DNA of 64,000 bases from Tetrastigma voinierianum. Its lineage: Eukaryota; Streptophyta; Magnoliopsida; Vitales; Vitaceae. Both the position numbers and the translations under genes were made by a program. Within the stretch, counting starts at the first letter, position 1. Every line of letters begins with the position of its first letter. Under the pieces are notes generated by a model that saw nothing but the letters and a program-made list of their open reading frames with translations, ran no database searches and was not told where the DNA came from. Of this stretch, positions 11,071-22,734 are shown piece by piece. Location: the NCBI GenBank assembly GCA_016808115.1, contig JAEQBH010006850.1:1-64000 (forward strand), read 5' to 3'.

Positions 11071-13205
11071 CCATGGACGCCCTCTACGTCCTCGTCCTCT
11101 ACTAGCCATTTTCACATGTCAAATGGCAACAAGATTCATGTAATTTTCATTTCAGTCTAACTAGCAATGCACATGCCAATTACTAGTAGACTTGACAACC
11201 ATGAACTGACTCGTTCATTTCCTAAGTGGAGCTAACTTCCAACCACTCAATTCATTTATTCCGATAAAATTCTAAGCTTTCATGTTCATTTCAGATCCGC
11301 ATCCCTAAGGTTATAGTTCCAACCTTAGCATTCAATTCTTTTCCTATAATGTATTACACCATGCATATAATTTCCTACGCATGAATTCATCACAAACTAA
11401 TGCATTTCCCTCAAATGGTAGTTAAATATGTAATATAGTATCTCTAAGGTAAACACAAATTTCGAGACACTATTCATACACTTAACCCAAAGGTATACGC
11501 AATCAATTTCGTATTTAAATATTGTTTTCTATTGGAAAATTTTATTTTCAAAATTTTATTAAAAATTTTATTTTTGAAAATTTTATTTTTGGAAATTTTA
11601 TTTTTCGAAAATTTTATCAAAATTTTATTTGATTTGATTTGATTTTAATTAAATTAAAAAAAAAAAATTTCAAAATTTGTTTTACAATGAAGGTGTTCAT
11701 TTTTGACTCAGTTGAAAAACCAGTCGAAAACCAAAGTTGAAGCTGCTTCGCACGAGCACCCAACCGCCAAACCATGCGACAGTGGGCCGCGCCTACGCCT
11801 AAATAAGCCGCCGTCGCCCCACGGCCGCTTCAAGGCGCTCTGGGCCGCTGTCTCCGCTGAGCCTCGCCGCACGCCTCCGCTCGCGCCCCGCTGCTGCGCC
11901 CCCCCCCCCCCCCCCCCTCCCCCACCACGCACGCCCGCCGTCAAACGCCCCCACGCCTGCCAGCCGCCTGAGCCCGCTGCACGCCCAAGGCCGCATGCCC
12001 TGCAGGCCCGCGCCCCTAGCCCACCGCACGCCCAAATTCTCCTCATTACACAATTTTGTAATAAGGATGACTACCATTTTGCTCTCCCGCACCCCCTTTT
12101 CCAAATGCACAATACAAACATTGTATTGCAATACAATTTCATGCAAAATCTAGTCACTTGCAATATAAATCCTGCAATACAATCCTAGTCTACACAAGCC
12201 TCAATCACAATACAAAATATTGTATTGCAATACAAACAACCCTCAATTCTCTTCTCTCTACAATACAAAAACTGTATTGCAATACAAATTTTTTTTTTTT
12301 CACAATTTAGTTTGGGCAGTAGCCCAAAACGGTTCTGCACAACAAATTTTTTTTCACATATATATATATAGTCCCATTATTTCAGTTGCTTGAAAATCAT
12401 AAAAAAATCATTTTTCATCATTTTTTTTCATTCTTCAGACACTCAATAAATTTATAAAATTTATTTAAACTCCTTTTTCTTAAATTTTACACCATATAAA
12501 ACCTAGGAAAAATTATTTTCATCTACAACCAAATAAATTATAAAATTTATTTTCTTCTTTTTTTCCGCTTCCATTGAAAAATTTTCTCCACTCAAATAAA
12601 TTTATAAAAATTTATTTTCTTCCATTTTCTTCAATTTTACTACTTGTAAAATCTTAGAAAATTATTTTCTCCTCCTTATAACCAAATAAATTTAAAAAAA
12701 TTTATTTTCTTTGCTTTAAAATTTCTTCTCATTTTCCGACAACCAAATTTTGTAAAATTTATTTTATTTAATTTTCTTCGCTTACACTCAGAAACCTTAA
12801 AAATTAACTTTCACTTAAACCAAATAAATTGAATTTATTACTTCTTTCTTGTTCCAGCTTACACAATCGTAAAACTCCCAAACATTTTCCAACATACTAA
12901 GTGCTAATCCCTAAGCACCAAACATTCCACAACACACACAAAACATGGCATACACCATCATAGGTTCACCAAATCACACAAAACACATCAACACATGCAT
13001 GTAGTGTCCTAGTTTTTTCCCGTGATTTTCCTAGGTAATCTCATACCTAAACCGAACATCGAACCACAACTAGTGGTGATGTTCTTACTCAACCATGGCC
13101 TAAGCCCAAATCCTCACCCCGAGAGGCTCATATACCTATATTCCACATCAAACCACCTAGTGGTGATGAATACCCAAACCCGAGCTCCTAGGGTACTCGT
13201 GATAC
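11071..13205 (-). other. Long untranslated leader of the Tekay element
   Basis: No gene is supported here. 11520-11690 is built of ATTTT/AAAAT low complexity. 11760-12035 is an isolated GC-rich island with a C run (about 11900-11918). 12115-12290 carries three copies of the palindrome core TGTATTGCAATACA. 12350-12860 repeats 'aataaatttataaaatttatt'-like text. 13020-13205 has paired 'ctagtggtgatg' segments. The leader is about 2.1 kb, rather long for the family, so it may contain inserted or captured sequence. Confidence 0.6.
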
Positions 13206-13225
13206 CTAAGCTCGATACTAAGCCA
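13206..13225 (-). other. Primer-binding site of the Tekay element (initiator Met tRNA type)
   Basis: The minus strand next to the 5' LTR reads TGGCTTAGTATCGAGCTTAG. It is readable as the usual TGGTATCAGAGC...TTAG primer site with a four-base insertion after TGG and one lost base. Its place directly at the LTR edge supports the reading. Confidence 0.65.
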
Positions 13226-15180
13226 TGACTTCCAAACCCGGGTCCGTTGACTACCCGTCAACCGCGAATACAAGTGGATGCCCAAGTTACCCGACGCCAC
13301 TGTGTAACGCGTGTCTCCTTGTTCGAGAGCTCTACCCAAATACAATACCCGCATGTACCGTCCCAAATACCCAATATAATCCCAACACGAAGTAAACCAC
13401 TTCTCGGGGCCCATAATACAACATCATCAAGGAGGACTGTAAACTATATCCAACAGTTTCAAGAGTTAATAAACTACTTTATACAACATATAATAAAAAT
13501 GAAAGCATTCTAATACATGTATACAATGACACCAAAGCCACATCCCTAGCTTCTTAAAAACACCTCAAGTACCAACTCGTCTCGCACGCCCCCGTATTCG
13601 TGAAAAGTGGGCCCCCACGACGGTGAGCTAAAGCTCAGTAGGAGAATCACCCAAGGGGGCCACCACCCGCCTATGCGCTAGTAATGTGCAATGTTCCACT
13701 TAAACACATTCAAGCAAATGCAAAGATCCTACTTGAATGTCTACATGACCAACTCGATCCCGAGTCCATCGACTTCTCTCACACTCGCCTAAGCCTCGTA
13801 TGAGAATTATTGTTTTATTGAAGGACAACCCGATGTATATATATTAATCACGCCGACGATTGATATATTATTTGTTCGCGGGACTACCCTCCGATGAATA
13901 TCAATTGGGCCGCTTCCAACGATTGATATTTTTCTATCGGACTACCCCCTCTCTCCCCCCTCCGATAATTAATATTTTAGACTACCCTCCGAACCATTTT
14001 CTCTAGACTCATCTCATGCACTAACTCCTATAGTCCTAGGATGTTCCAGTGCATATGGAATGCATGTATGCCATTTCCAATACAGTCTAATCACATGCAA
14101 ATATATAAACATGCACATATAAACATGCACATATTCACATAATATCCAATCACACAATCATGTCATGTAATTATCATTTCAAACATCACCAGTCACTGGG
14201 GTTAGATCACAATGAGCAATTTACTTAAATCACTAATTCTCAAACACACATTTTCACAAATTATATATTTTGAGAATGCTTTGAACAGTGAAACCCTAAG
14301 CATTGGCTCCTGTAAAATCATTGAAATCAATTGTTCACTTAGTGAACCCGCAATCCACGGCGCCATTCCCCACCCAATGCATACCAAGCAACATTTAATC
14401 CATAAATCAACACTCAATTTACTCCAACAGCCCTCACCACTGCTATAATGCACCATGGCTAAAAGAGGTTTCCACACCCGGGTCCCATGTTTTGGGATCG
14501 ATCAACCGGCCCCTAACGGCCTCCTCTCTCTCGACTCAAACATCTCAGAAACACTTCCTAAAATGAGAATAAAACTTTAGGAGAAACTCACCAAGAGTTT
14601 GAAGAACTCCCAAAATCTCTGTACCCACGAAGCCCTCTCCGCGTGAGCGCTTATCCCTCTTGTACCGAAGACTGTCACGATTGGATCTGTGGTTTCTAGA
14701 GAGAAGCTTGCTTTCTCTCTAAAAAAGAATCTACTGCTACTGACCTTCCCCTCCTTTCACGTTTTTTCTATCTTTTCATTTGAGAAGAATACTGTTCATG
14801 TGTCCTTTATTTATTGACTCATTTATTAATTAATTCCTCTCTTTCTCCGCCTTGACATTCTAAGATTATCTCGATCATCCATCATTTCTTACTCATACCG
14901 CTTTAGTATACATGAGGCTTGTTATATGTGACTTTCGTCGTGATCTAAATGCTTGACAAGACTCAAAACGCGATGCCTCGAAAAACGTGACTCGACTATC
15001 TCTAATACACAAATTACGCATAATTAGATTTTCTGGCAGATCGATTCCAACGGTGAAATCAGTTTCGCCATCTGAGATCTATAGAGAATAAATTCGTTTA
15101 TTTTTAACCTAAATAACACTTTTGTAATCGAAATTACTTATTTGGGTTCTTTATTCCGTAAATTGAATTTCTGTCTTACA
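13226..15180 (-). repeat. Tekay 5' LTR
   Basis: This is the mate of 5640-7585. The plus strand opens TGACTTCC (a degraded TGTGACGCCCC) and closes 'ctgtcttaca' at 15180, directly before the CTTTG duplication. It contains an extra duplicated 'acatgcacatataa' segment near 14110-14130 and a C/T-rich run near 13945 that the partner lacks. Confidence 0.9.
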
Positions 15181-15185
15181 CTTTG
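15181..15185. repeat. Target-site duplication CTTTG, right copy (Tekay)
   Basis: This is identical to 5635-5639 and flush with the LTR end. Confidence 0.85.
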
Positions 15186-15288
15186 TTTGTTTTACAGGTT
15201 CTTACTGTTAGGTTAATGCCTCGATGATCTGGCAACTCTGAGAATCCGAGAGACAACATGTTGAATTCTTAGTTTCCATCTGGGTGCA
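15186..15288 (+). repeat. Tat-3 3' LTR, right part
   Basis: The text 'tttgttttacaggttcttac' continues the LTR-like sequence interrupted at 5639, and the stretch could end at a TGGGTGCA near 15288. The acceptor-like 'tttgttttacag' could also be read as an intron end of a host gene. I prefer the LTR because of the continuity with the TATA-bearing block at 5500-5639. Confidence 0.45.
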
Positions 15289-16181
15289 TGTTTCTAAATG
15301 TAAGACATTTCTAAATATTGCAACCATGCGTTATAGTCTTGCTGCCCTAACATCCAAACTGTTTTGTGATAAGATGCAGTCCAGTGCTAGCTGAAACTTG
15401 TCATTCTTTGACAGCATCAGCGATATCCCTTGTATGTTTGGTTATTCGTCTTGTGGAACAACAATGTTGTATAAAGAAATTTACTTAAGTAGGAGATGCT
15501 TTCTTGAGTTTATTTTGGTAACTGTATATTGTACTTTTCATCAACACATTGTAATTACTGTAATATATACATATCTTCTGAAATGGAATTGTTTACACAT
15601 AATGGCCTTTTCTTGAAACAAGGTTATAAGGTTGCATAGGCTGTTTTGAACAATGTTCTTGGAACCCTTTGTTCATCCTTGTGAACCAATGGTCACTGTT
15701 TAGCATAGACATTGGATATATGATTGGTTGGTCACAAATTTGGTGCTCAGTGACCGGAAGAGGTGAAGACATTCTGGCCTTCCACATCCTCCAAACCCAA
15801 AATCCTTAATCCCTTAATAGTGGTCAATACGAACTTGAAGGCAGGGTTGAGTCTGAAACAGTTTGGTGAAGCTTATAAGTATCAGATTTACGAGGAAAAT
15901 GCAGGAAATTAGCAGATTTTCTCAAAGATGATGTTTGATGAAATGCCTGAATACGTTATGTGAAAAGTAACAAGTTTTACTATTGATAATTCCCTATTGT
16001 TATATCACCCAAAAGCTTTACATAAATAAAACTATTAAAAGTTGATTTCACCTTAAGTTTATAATAAATAATATAAAATAAATCAAAATGCATGACTAAA
16101 AGTGTTAATATTTTTCAAAAATTACTTATATGTTTTATCTTTAACATCCAAAGTTCAAATCACTCTTTTTTTTTAGTTTTG
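15289..16181. other. AT-rich flank without a supported gene
   Basis: No repeat partner or protein motif was found. It looks like low-copy host sequence, with several T-rich runs and short open frames up to 72 codons that lack any recognisable domain. Removing Tat-1 joins it to 28570-29721, so it is probably the region downstream of the ankyrin-PGG gene. Confidence 0.5.
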
Positions 16182-16186
16182 TAAAT

Positions 16187-17044
16187 CGATAGGGTTTGAA
16201 AATAGCGCGCAGCTCACTCACTAGCCCAAGAGAAAGATATCAACTCGATGAAGGCCCAACTGCAGCATACCCGCCAGTAATCAGATTACTTCGACGATGC
16301 ATTCAAAAAGCTGAAGGCCCACTCGTCAGAGAGGCTCGCCTGATAACTCACAAACAATATCTACGAACTGCCAAGATCATCCCAGCGACACATAGTGGGT
16401 GGTGGTGTGGTGGTGTGGTGTGGTGTGAAGATTCTAGGTACGTAAAATGTGTAATGATCCCTAATCACATACTATCTCGCCAAATCATGTCAAACATTAT
16501 CAGTTAGGAAAGTAAGGTAATCCACGACATTATTGTGTACCATCGAATCCGATCTCGCCAATAAAGAAAGAGAGCATTACATCGGTCATCAGATCGGATC
16601 CCCTACCACCAATATGAAGGAAATCCATCCCAAGTAAATCACTCCTTCTATAATCTCGCAGCAAAGACTAAATCGACACGGACTAAAATAAGAAATATCT
16701 CATCCAATGGAATAATTCTAATTGGCCATCCAACTGGTTGAATATCTACTATAAATTCGCTACACCCCATCGGGTGAAAGGTACGCCAACACATTCGCCT
16801 CTGGGCGCCTCTCTTTTCCTCGAAAGAAACTCGACGAGGCATCGGAGCCCGCCACGTATACCGAATCCCTTCTTTCTTGTTTTCACAGAGGAGTGTTAAG
16901 TCCAAGGCTCGCAGCATCAACAATGCAAAGGATCCTACCTACTGCATTAACCAAGAGTCGAGATCCCAAATTCTCGGGCCAAAGAATCCTACAGTCCTAC
17001 TAACGACCCCTACACGCTCCGCCCGCCCGCTGGAAAAAGTACCA
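16187..17044 (+). repeat. Tat-1 5' LTR
   Basis: It aligns with 27711-28564 from 'atagggtttgaaaa' to 'ggaaaaag'. A TATA-like CTATAAAT lies at 16749-16756, as in the partner (28260-28267). At about 16390-16425 this copy has an expanded GGTGT/GTGGT run that the partner lacks. The LTR start appears as CGATAGGG, a probable decayed TGATAGGG. Confidence 0.85.
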
Positions 17045-17048
17045 CTGG

Positions 17049-17069
17049 CCGGGCGCCGTCTCGCGGGAA
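17049..17069 (+). other. Tat-1 primer-binding site (Asp-tRNA type)
   Basis: Just inside the 5' LTR the sequence reads GGCCGGGCGCCGTCTCGCGGG. It corresponds to the TTGGCGCCGTCTGTGGGA motif found at this position in many Tat elements. Tat-2 has the matching TTGGCGCCGTGCGTAG at its own 5' LTR. Confidence 0.75.
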
Positions 17070-17142
17070 GACAGCTCATAAATATAACTGATTTACTAAT
17101 GGTATCAACATGGAACACAAGCAGAGTAACGCTTAATCCGCT

Positions 17143-18560
17143 ATGACGCAGGATCCATCGCAATGCGATGCCGCAGCACTCCCAGACAAAGGGAAGCAAT
17201 GCAAGCCAATACGAACGAAGTGGAAGCACTTCGCCAATCAACGCCTGATAGAAGAGTTGGAACAACTTACCAGACACAGACATGTTAACTATATGAGGGA
17301 GACAACAGAACTTATTGCCATAATATTCCTCCTCGAGGAGCAAATCCCTACACGACATTCCCCGAGGCTGTCGAAACGTACAAGCAGAGTCCAAATTTGA
17401 GCCGTGAGCACATACCATAATCAAGCCCCCGCTGGCGAGGGAAACGGCGATGCTCAAAGGTGTAGCGAACAAAGCAGACCGCATCACCTCAACCGGGAGC
17501 GTGAGAGCACTAGCTGAGCAAAGGTTCGGGAGTTCAACAAGAGTCACCTGTGAAGGAGGTGGTCAGCGACGCGCCAGACACTATGCACACCTCGCGCAAC
17601 AAACTGAATCACCTTTCATGTACCGGCGCTACACTACCCCCTTTCCGTAAAGCTCCACGCCACATGAACATTCAATGCTTCATATCCGCTTCATCACCCC
17701 CAATACTTACAAAAAATCAAATGGAGCTGCATGGGTATCGTGACCTCGTATATGCAGTGGGCTTTCGCTACTACACTAAAAAGCGCCCAGCCTTTGGCCC
17801 AGTTTAATAGAATTCAACTCATCACCCCTTCATTCATAATTATCCACATGCGCTCGCCTCCACTTCACTTCCGAGCCAGACGATCGAAACCGTTATCATC
17901 TATTGACCACAAGGTGGCCTCGCAGAGTCTGAAGTCCTATCGCGGCAAAGATTCAACACGAGTCTCCGAAAATAGACATACCCGATGAAAATTCGCACCA
18001 CGCGTCATTGTCAAGTTAGAGTAGCAATCGGCGGATCCGATGTTTTCCATCTCAAAGAACCTCAAGCAAGCATGGCCGCAGGTGCTCGCAAGCGTAGAAG
18101 GCATATAATCCGAGAAGAAGCCCCCATATCCAAGAAGAAGAACCTCCACCCATAAAGAGAAGAGTGGGATAGATAACGATTTATGACGAAGCCCCAAAAA
18201 GACAAAGCGCTCGGGAAACATCCCCTAAAGAAAGAGATGTAAGTAGAACTATCTCAAAAAGTGCGGAAACCTCGTGGATCGTCTAGGTCCACCACAATTC
18301 AAGACTGCACGACGTTATCGCCTCAACACACTCCCAATGTACCCCGCGTCACAGTCCGTCCTACATGAAGTACCGAAACAAGTGCCCCGAGGTGGCCAAC
18401 TCAAATGAAGCCTGACCGCCACAAGGGACAACAACACCAAGTATCATGAGTTCCATAGGAAATTCATGGACACAAGACGGCATAACTGTAGGTTACACTA
18501 AAGAGAGAAATAGAGATTTAACACGCTGCGGGATACCTCCTGGCCATATTTCCAGAGGGT
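17143..18560 (+). pseudogene. Tat-1 gag, broken
   Basis: Near 17235 the plus strand gives 'NQRLIEELEQLTR', a coiled-coil-like segment at the N-terminus of Tat gag. The same segment occurs in Tat-2 (42220-42441 minus). Near 18440 a decayed 'CEFHRKF...R.HNC' block stands where Tat gag has its cysteine/histidine knuckle. The capsid core in between is split by stops and frameshifts and cannot be followed reliably. Gag would package the element RNA. Confidence 0.7.
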
Positions 18561-18699
18561 CGCCTTAATCAGCCCAAAATCAAACCCGAATCAGTCTTAA
18601 CTCAACAACCGTCGCTCTCGGTGAGGATTTAACAGATCGTCAAACACCAAAGAGCCCCCAGGAGAACCATATATGGATCTCTGGAGGATTCGCAGAGAG

Positions 18700-19290
18700 G
18701 AGAGTCTAGTTTTGCTCTAAGGCCCACTAGCAAGATCGTGTCACTTCCGAATAGAGGAAATACAAGCGTGATCCAAATTGTTGCGTTCTGACACGTCCAT
18801 CACATTCTCCTCCTTCACTCGCATCTCGAGGGATGCCAATACCCCATGATGACCCATTGCGGTTCGCGCGAATCGTGCCCAACAAAACAAGCTTCATCTG
18901 GTTCTTGACCTGACAGGTCGGCGCTCCACTCCGATATCACCTCGTCAAATTTTTGATAAGATGGGCATTGGGAGAGAAAGACTGGAGCCCATCAGCACAC
19001 ATCTACGGGGATTTTCTGGGAAAAAGGTGTGCTACCTTCAGCTTAATCCAACTGTGCCTCACCCCGAGAACTCCCCCTGCTAGGTGACTAACAAATAATA
19101 GTTCCTTATCAGACGCCTACGCCTTATAATATGTTGTTAGAAGACCTCTCTCAACGTTAATAAAGCCATCCTCTCCATACTACATAAATCTAAATTCTAA
19201 CCATACACGGGGTAGGAATGGTCCGAGGAGATCAACGCGTAGCTAGGGAATGTTACATGCCTCCATGGCAGCTATAAAAGCGCCGGCAAC
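18700..19290 (+). pseudogene. Tat-1 protease region, broken
   Basis: At 18960-19030 the translation gives 'MGIGRERLEPISTHLRGFSG', and near 19205-19260 a degraded version of the 'GVG.VRGDQ.VARECY' block. Both are family landmarks around the aspartic protease that matures the polyprotein. The catalytic Asp motif upstream (near 18870) is not clearly readable. Stops interrupt the segment. Confidence 0.65.
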
Positions 19291-19529
19291 GGATGCGGAC
19301 GAGCCGGGACATGACAAGGTACTCACCCGACCCGAGCCCCTCGTGAGGAGCTAGAACCAAAGATCACCGGGATGACGACCGAACATCTTGCCTATATCGC
19401 TCCAAGGTGCGTGGGCAGACCTCATAAAAGCCTCATTACTCGCTTTGGAGACAGCACGTAGACGCCTTCTCATGAAGCAAAGGGATATGGAGGAATTGAA
19501 TTCACAAGACCACTCATAGGCCGAACACT

Positions 19530-20240
19530 AAATTTCATTTTTTAAACCGATTAAGCAAAAGCGAAGGAGCTTCGTGCCAGAGAGACAAAAAGCCATCAAC
19601 GAGAGGTCAATAAACTCCCTCCGTGCAGAGCAATCGTGGAGGTCGAGCAATTCCGAAAGGGCCGGGCTAACGTCAGACGAAATAAAAAGAAATGGCAAGT
19701 GGCGACTCAGACGACTTCACTCGACATAAACAAAGCGCAGTCCAGCGACGCCTTCCCTGCCAAGGATCGACCATCGATTTAACGGCCTAAGAATGAACCC
19801 CCCCTCGCGGGCAAAGGCCATGACACCTTCTCCGCCATAAACCGACGTGGCAGGCAAGATCCGCACATCAAGAAAAGACCATCACATGCTGCGGTGGAAC
19901 TTATTAGCGCACGTGTGATGCCATTCGGACTCAAGAATGCAGGAGCCACCTATCAGAGGTTAGTGAACAGAATGTTCCAGAAACAGATAGGCACAACTAT
20001 GGAGGTATACATCGACGACATGCTGGTAAAATCCACCACAACCGAGCTTCACATTGCTCACCTCTCCGAGGCATTCCAGATCCTGAGAAATTACAACATG
20101 AAATTGAATCCAGCCAAATGTGCCTTTGGGGTATCACCAGAATTCCCCGGGTTTCATAGTCAATCACCGAGGAATCGGCTTAATCTAGACAAAATAGCAA
20201 TGGCTCGACATGCCATCACCATCGTGCATAGCTGAAGTCC
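19530..20240 (+). pseudogene. Tat-1 reverse transcriptase, broken
   Basis: The best-preserved part is open from 19894: 'VMPFGLKNAGATYQRLVN', then the catalytic 'YIDDMLVKS', then 'HLSEAFQILRNYNMKLNP' and 'KCAFGVS'. These are RT motifs 4 to 7 in correct order and spacing, and the YIDD loop is intact. The first half (19530-19890) is much degraded, with only an 'NFAPERQKAI'-like trace and a lysine-rich 'NKKKW' block. The wording is typical of the Tat lineage, not of chromoviruses or Athila. Confidence 0.9.
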
Positions 20241-20800
20241 AAATGACTAATAGGAAGGATTGCGCCTCTAAGCCGACATTTGTATCCAGCAGTGACAAGT
20301 GCCAACCTTTCTTCAAAGTCCTGAAGAAGGCCTTCCAATGGGATGCGAAGTGTGAAGAAGCATTCACAAAAATTAAAACATACCTAAGTTCTCCACCCAT
20401 TCTAGTAAGTCCTGTTGAGGGGGAACTCCTCACTCTATACTTAGCCGTGATCGTATCTCTCGGGATCAAATGCTAAAGATTCGTCGTAAACAAAGAACGA
20501 AATACAACATCCGGGCCACTATTGTAGCCGAGCTCTAAGGGGAGCGAAGGAGAGGTACCCAAGGATGGAAAATTGATACCGGGCGCTGGTAAATCGCACT
20601 TGGAAGCTCGGGCCTATTTCCGTGCTCATACCATGTGGTCCCAAATGTATCCGGCGAAGCAAAAAAGTATTGCACACAAACTAAGTCTCCGAAGGTTGAT
20701 GAAGTGGGCCATAGAGCTGAGCGAGTTCGACATCATATACAAGTCAAAAACTGCAATAAAAGGGCAGGTCCTAGCCTACTTCGTCATGGAATTCACTCCG
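20241..20800 (+). pseudogene. Tat-1 RT connection and RNase H, broken
   Basis: 20270-20450 gives 'SSSDKCQPFFKVLKKAF', 'CEEAFTKIKTYLSSPP' and 'LTLYLAV', the tether and start of RNase H. 20590-20800 gives 'EARAYFRAHT', 'LMKWAIELSEFDI' and 'KTAIKGQVLAYFV', its C-terminal part. RNase H removes the RNA template during cDNA synthesis. A stop after the LAV segment and a frameshift before 'RAHT' break the frame. Confidence 0.85.
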
Positions 20801-21070
20801 ACAGAACTTGCTCAGACCACTCACGCAAGGGACGACCTCCCAATCTGGAAACTCTCTGTAGACGGAGCCTCAAATGCACAAGGAAGCGGAGCAGGTTTAA
20901 TTCTAACCTCTCTAGAAGGGATAGACATCAATACGCTTCAGATTTGATCATACTTCCAACAACGGCCGGTATGGAGGTCGCCATACAGCCTCAACCTCAT
21001 CTATCTGATTGTAAGTCACCAACTAGAGGTTCACGCTGTAGCACCCCACCGGGTATCGACAAATAGAAGA
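20801..21070 (+). pseudogene. Second (archaeal-type) RNase H domain of Tat-1, broken
   Basis: The translation 'LPIWKLSVDGASNAQGSGAG' followed by 'LILTSLEG' is the first strand pair of an additional RNase H domain. It keeps the catalytic Asp of 'VDG'. A second RNase H placed before integrase is an established feature of Tat elements. The downstream part ('NNEAEYEAL' region near 20960) is reduced to a shifted 'SNN..YG' trace. The sequence between 21070 and 21460 is too degraded to assign. Confidence 0.8.
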
Positions 21071-21459
21071 TAATGATGAGGCCAAAAGTGAAGATGATTC
21101 TAATATCTCCAAAAGTTCGTGACATATTAAAAAATTGTCGGGTTCAGCCAGCAGCACCTTGAGCAGAACTCGAGCCGAATGCCGCAAAGCCAGCCACAAA
21201 TTTCACGCCAGAAGACCTCAAAGATGTTGACACTGGTCAATACCTGTGAACCTCAATCAACTTCTATGGCAAAGTGGTTGCCTGTGCTCCGTCCAAACCA
21301 ACTTAATATCTTATCTGGGGATTATGCACCGATGTGGCTTCACAGACATCAAGTGGCGTTTCTAAGATATGGCTAGGTTCATTGTGTTTACTAATCATGA
21401 AGCCTCTAGCAAGCTGAGATCTTCTTCACACCTTCTTAAATGTATCAGGAGAAGACACC

Positions 21460-22513
21460 GAGTACGTGCAGAGAAGGCAATGAGGGCACGCGGGAATCAT
21501 ACTGAGTCGAGCATTAGCAGAAAAGCATTGAGGCAGATACTACCGCCCATAATACTCAAAGATGCCACCCACTAGCCGGCGAAATGCACCCGCAGGCTGC
21601 CACGCCTAAGATTCGCCTCCTCATGCCGTGTAACCCTTAACGTTGATCATGCTTCTCCCTCGTCTTCCAACAAAGGGGGTTGACATATCACGGACCCGCC
21701 ATTTGTAAGGGCTTTGCAAATTACACCGCAAGAATTACTTCACTAAGTGGGCGGAAGCTTCGCCGCTGTTCCCACAATTACAGAGCAAGAAGATACGCAA
21801 TTTGTGTGGCGTGCCATCATATGCGTTTGGTATTCCAAGAGCCCCGGTATCGATAAATGGCAGCCACAAAGCTAAATTAAAGATTTCAGCCGAGCTAGGA
21901 ATTAAAATTATTACTATCTCCAAAGACACCAAGCAAATTCAACGGATGTGTCGAAGTCACTATCGTAACCCTTTAAAGCGCCTTTGAAGACCAAATTGGA
22001 AGACCTTAAAGGAAATTGCAGAATACCTTCCCGAGGTATTATGGGCTTAACGTAATCCATTACGTGTCAAGAACCCGAGAAACCCATTCGTCTCTAGCCT
22101 CGCAATCAAGCAAAGAGCCCCCTGAGGCCCGAATAAAGTCTCCTAGAATCGAGTCAGCATCAGTGGAACACAATGACGAAGCCCTTCGCCTAAACTTAGA
22201 TCTCCTAAATGAAAAGCGCGAGCAAGTCCTAAAGCGCACAGAGGACTATCAAAGGAAGACGGCGAGGTACTACAATCAAAAAGTCAAACCTAGAAGCTAC
22301 ATGCCGGGTGATTTAGTCTTAAAGAAACTCCGCCAAAGAAGGAAGAACCCTGAGTAAGGAAAACCCGCCCTAATCGAATATCCCTACATCATATCTCGAG
22401 TCGTCAGACCAGGCAATTATGAGCTCCAGATAGAGAAGGGAAAAATCTTACAAGATACATGGAATGGAACATTTTGGGTTAAGCACGTAGCACTCAAGCA
22501 GAATGTTAAATAA
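21460..22513 (+). pseudogene. Tat-1 integrase, broken
   Basis: 21475-21575 gives a decayed zinc finger region with 'EKAMRARGNH', 'KALRQ' and 'LKDATH'. 21730-21990 gives core motifs in changing frames: 'NYFTKWAEA', 'RAIICVWYSK' in place of the usual 'RFGIPR', and 'SAELGIKI'. 22016-22513 gives 'EHNDEALRLNLDLLNEKREQ', 'YYNQKVKPRSY' and 'MPGDLVLKK', then a barrel-like end with 'NYELQIEKGKILQ' and a stop at 22511-22513. The order and end are those of a Tat integrase. Several frameshifts make it inactive. Confidence 0.88.
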
Positions 22514-22734
22514 TGCCTTACTATCTATGTGATATGAGAGCGTCATTGATCATTTGAAGGTACATTCAAACAGCTCGTGAGCATGTAAGGATACAGAAAA
22601 GGCATAACGAGAAGTTCATAGACATAAAAGGAAAATTTTATCTTTATTTCAATTGAACTACATTCAGTTATAATCAGTGGTGTCATCGATTACATCTTGA
22701 AAGCATTCAAGATAAGCAGCCCTCAGTGCCAAAA

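Larger units (their letters stand above)
5640..15180 (-). mobile_element. Tekay-type chromovirus (Ty3/gypsy), complete outline, decayed coding region
   Basis: Two direct repeats of about 1.95 kb (5640-7585 and 13226-15180) enclose a minus-strand gag, RT/RNase H and integrase/chromodomain-like region. Five-base duplications CTTTG flank the whole. A polypurine tract touches the left LTR and a Met-tRNA-type primer site touches the right one, so the right LTR is the 5' LTR. LTR size, primer site and the integrase C-terminus fit the Tekay/Del branch. Many indels and stops in the genes, and substantial divergence between the LTRs, make it an old, inactive copy. It sits inside the LTR of Tat-3. Confidence 0.88.

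Noticed and set aside
11703..12188. 161-codon plus-strand and overlapping minus-strand open frames
   Set aside because: They run through a GC-rich, C-run-bearing island in the leader of the Tekay element. The predicted peptides are Pro/Ala/Arg or Gly low complexity with no domain.
15186..15616. Host gene exon starting after 'tttgttttacag'
   Set aside because: The acceptor-like site reads better as continuation of the split Tat-3 LTR. The following frames stop quickly and show no domain.
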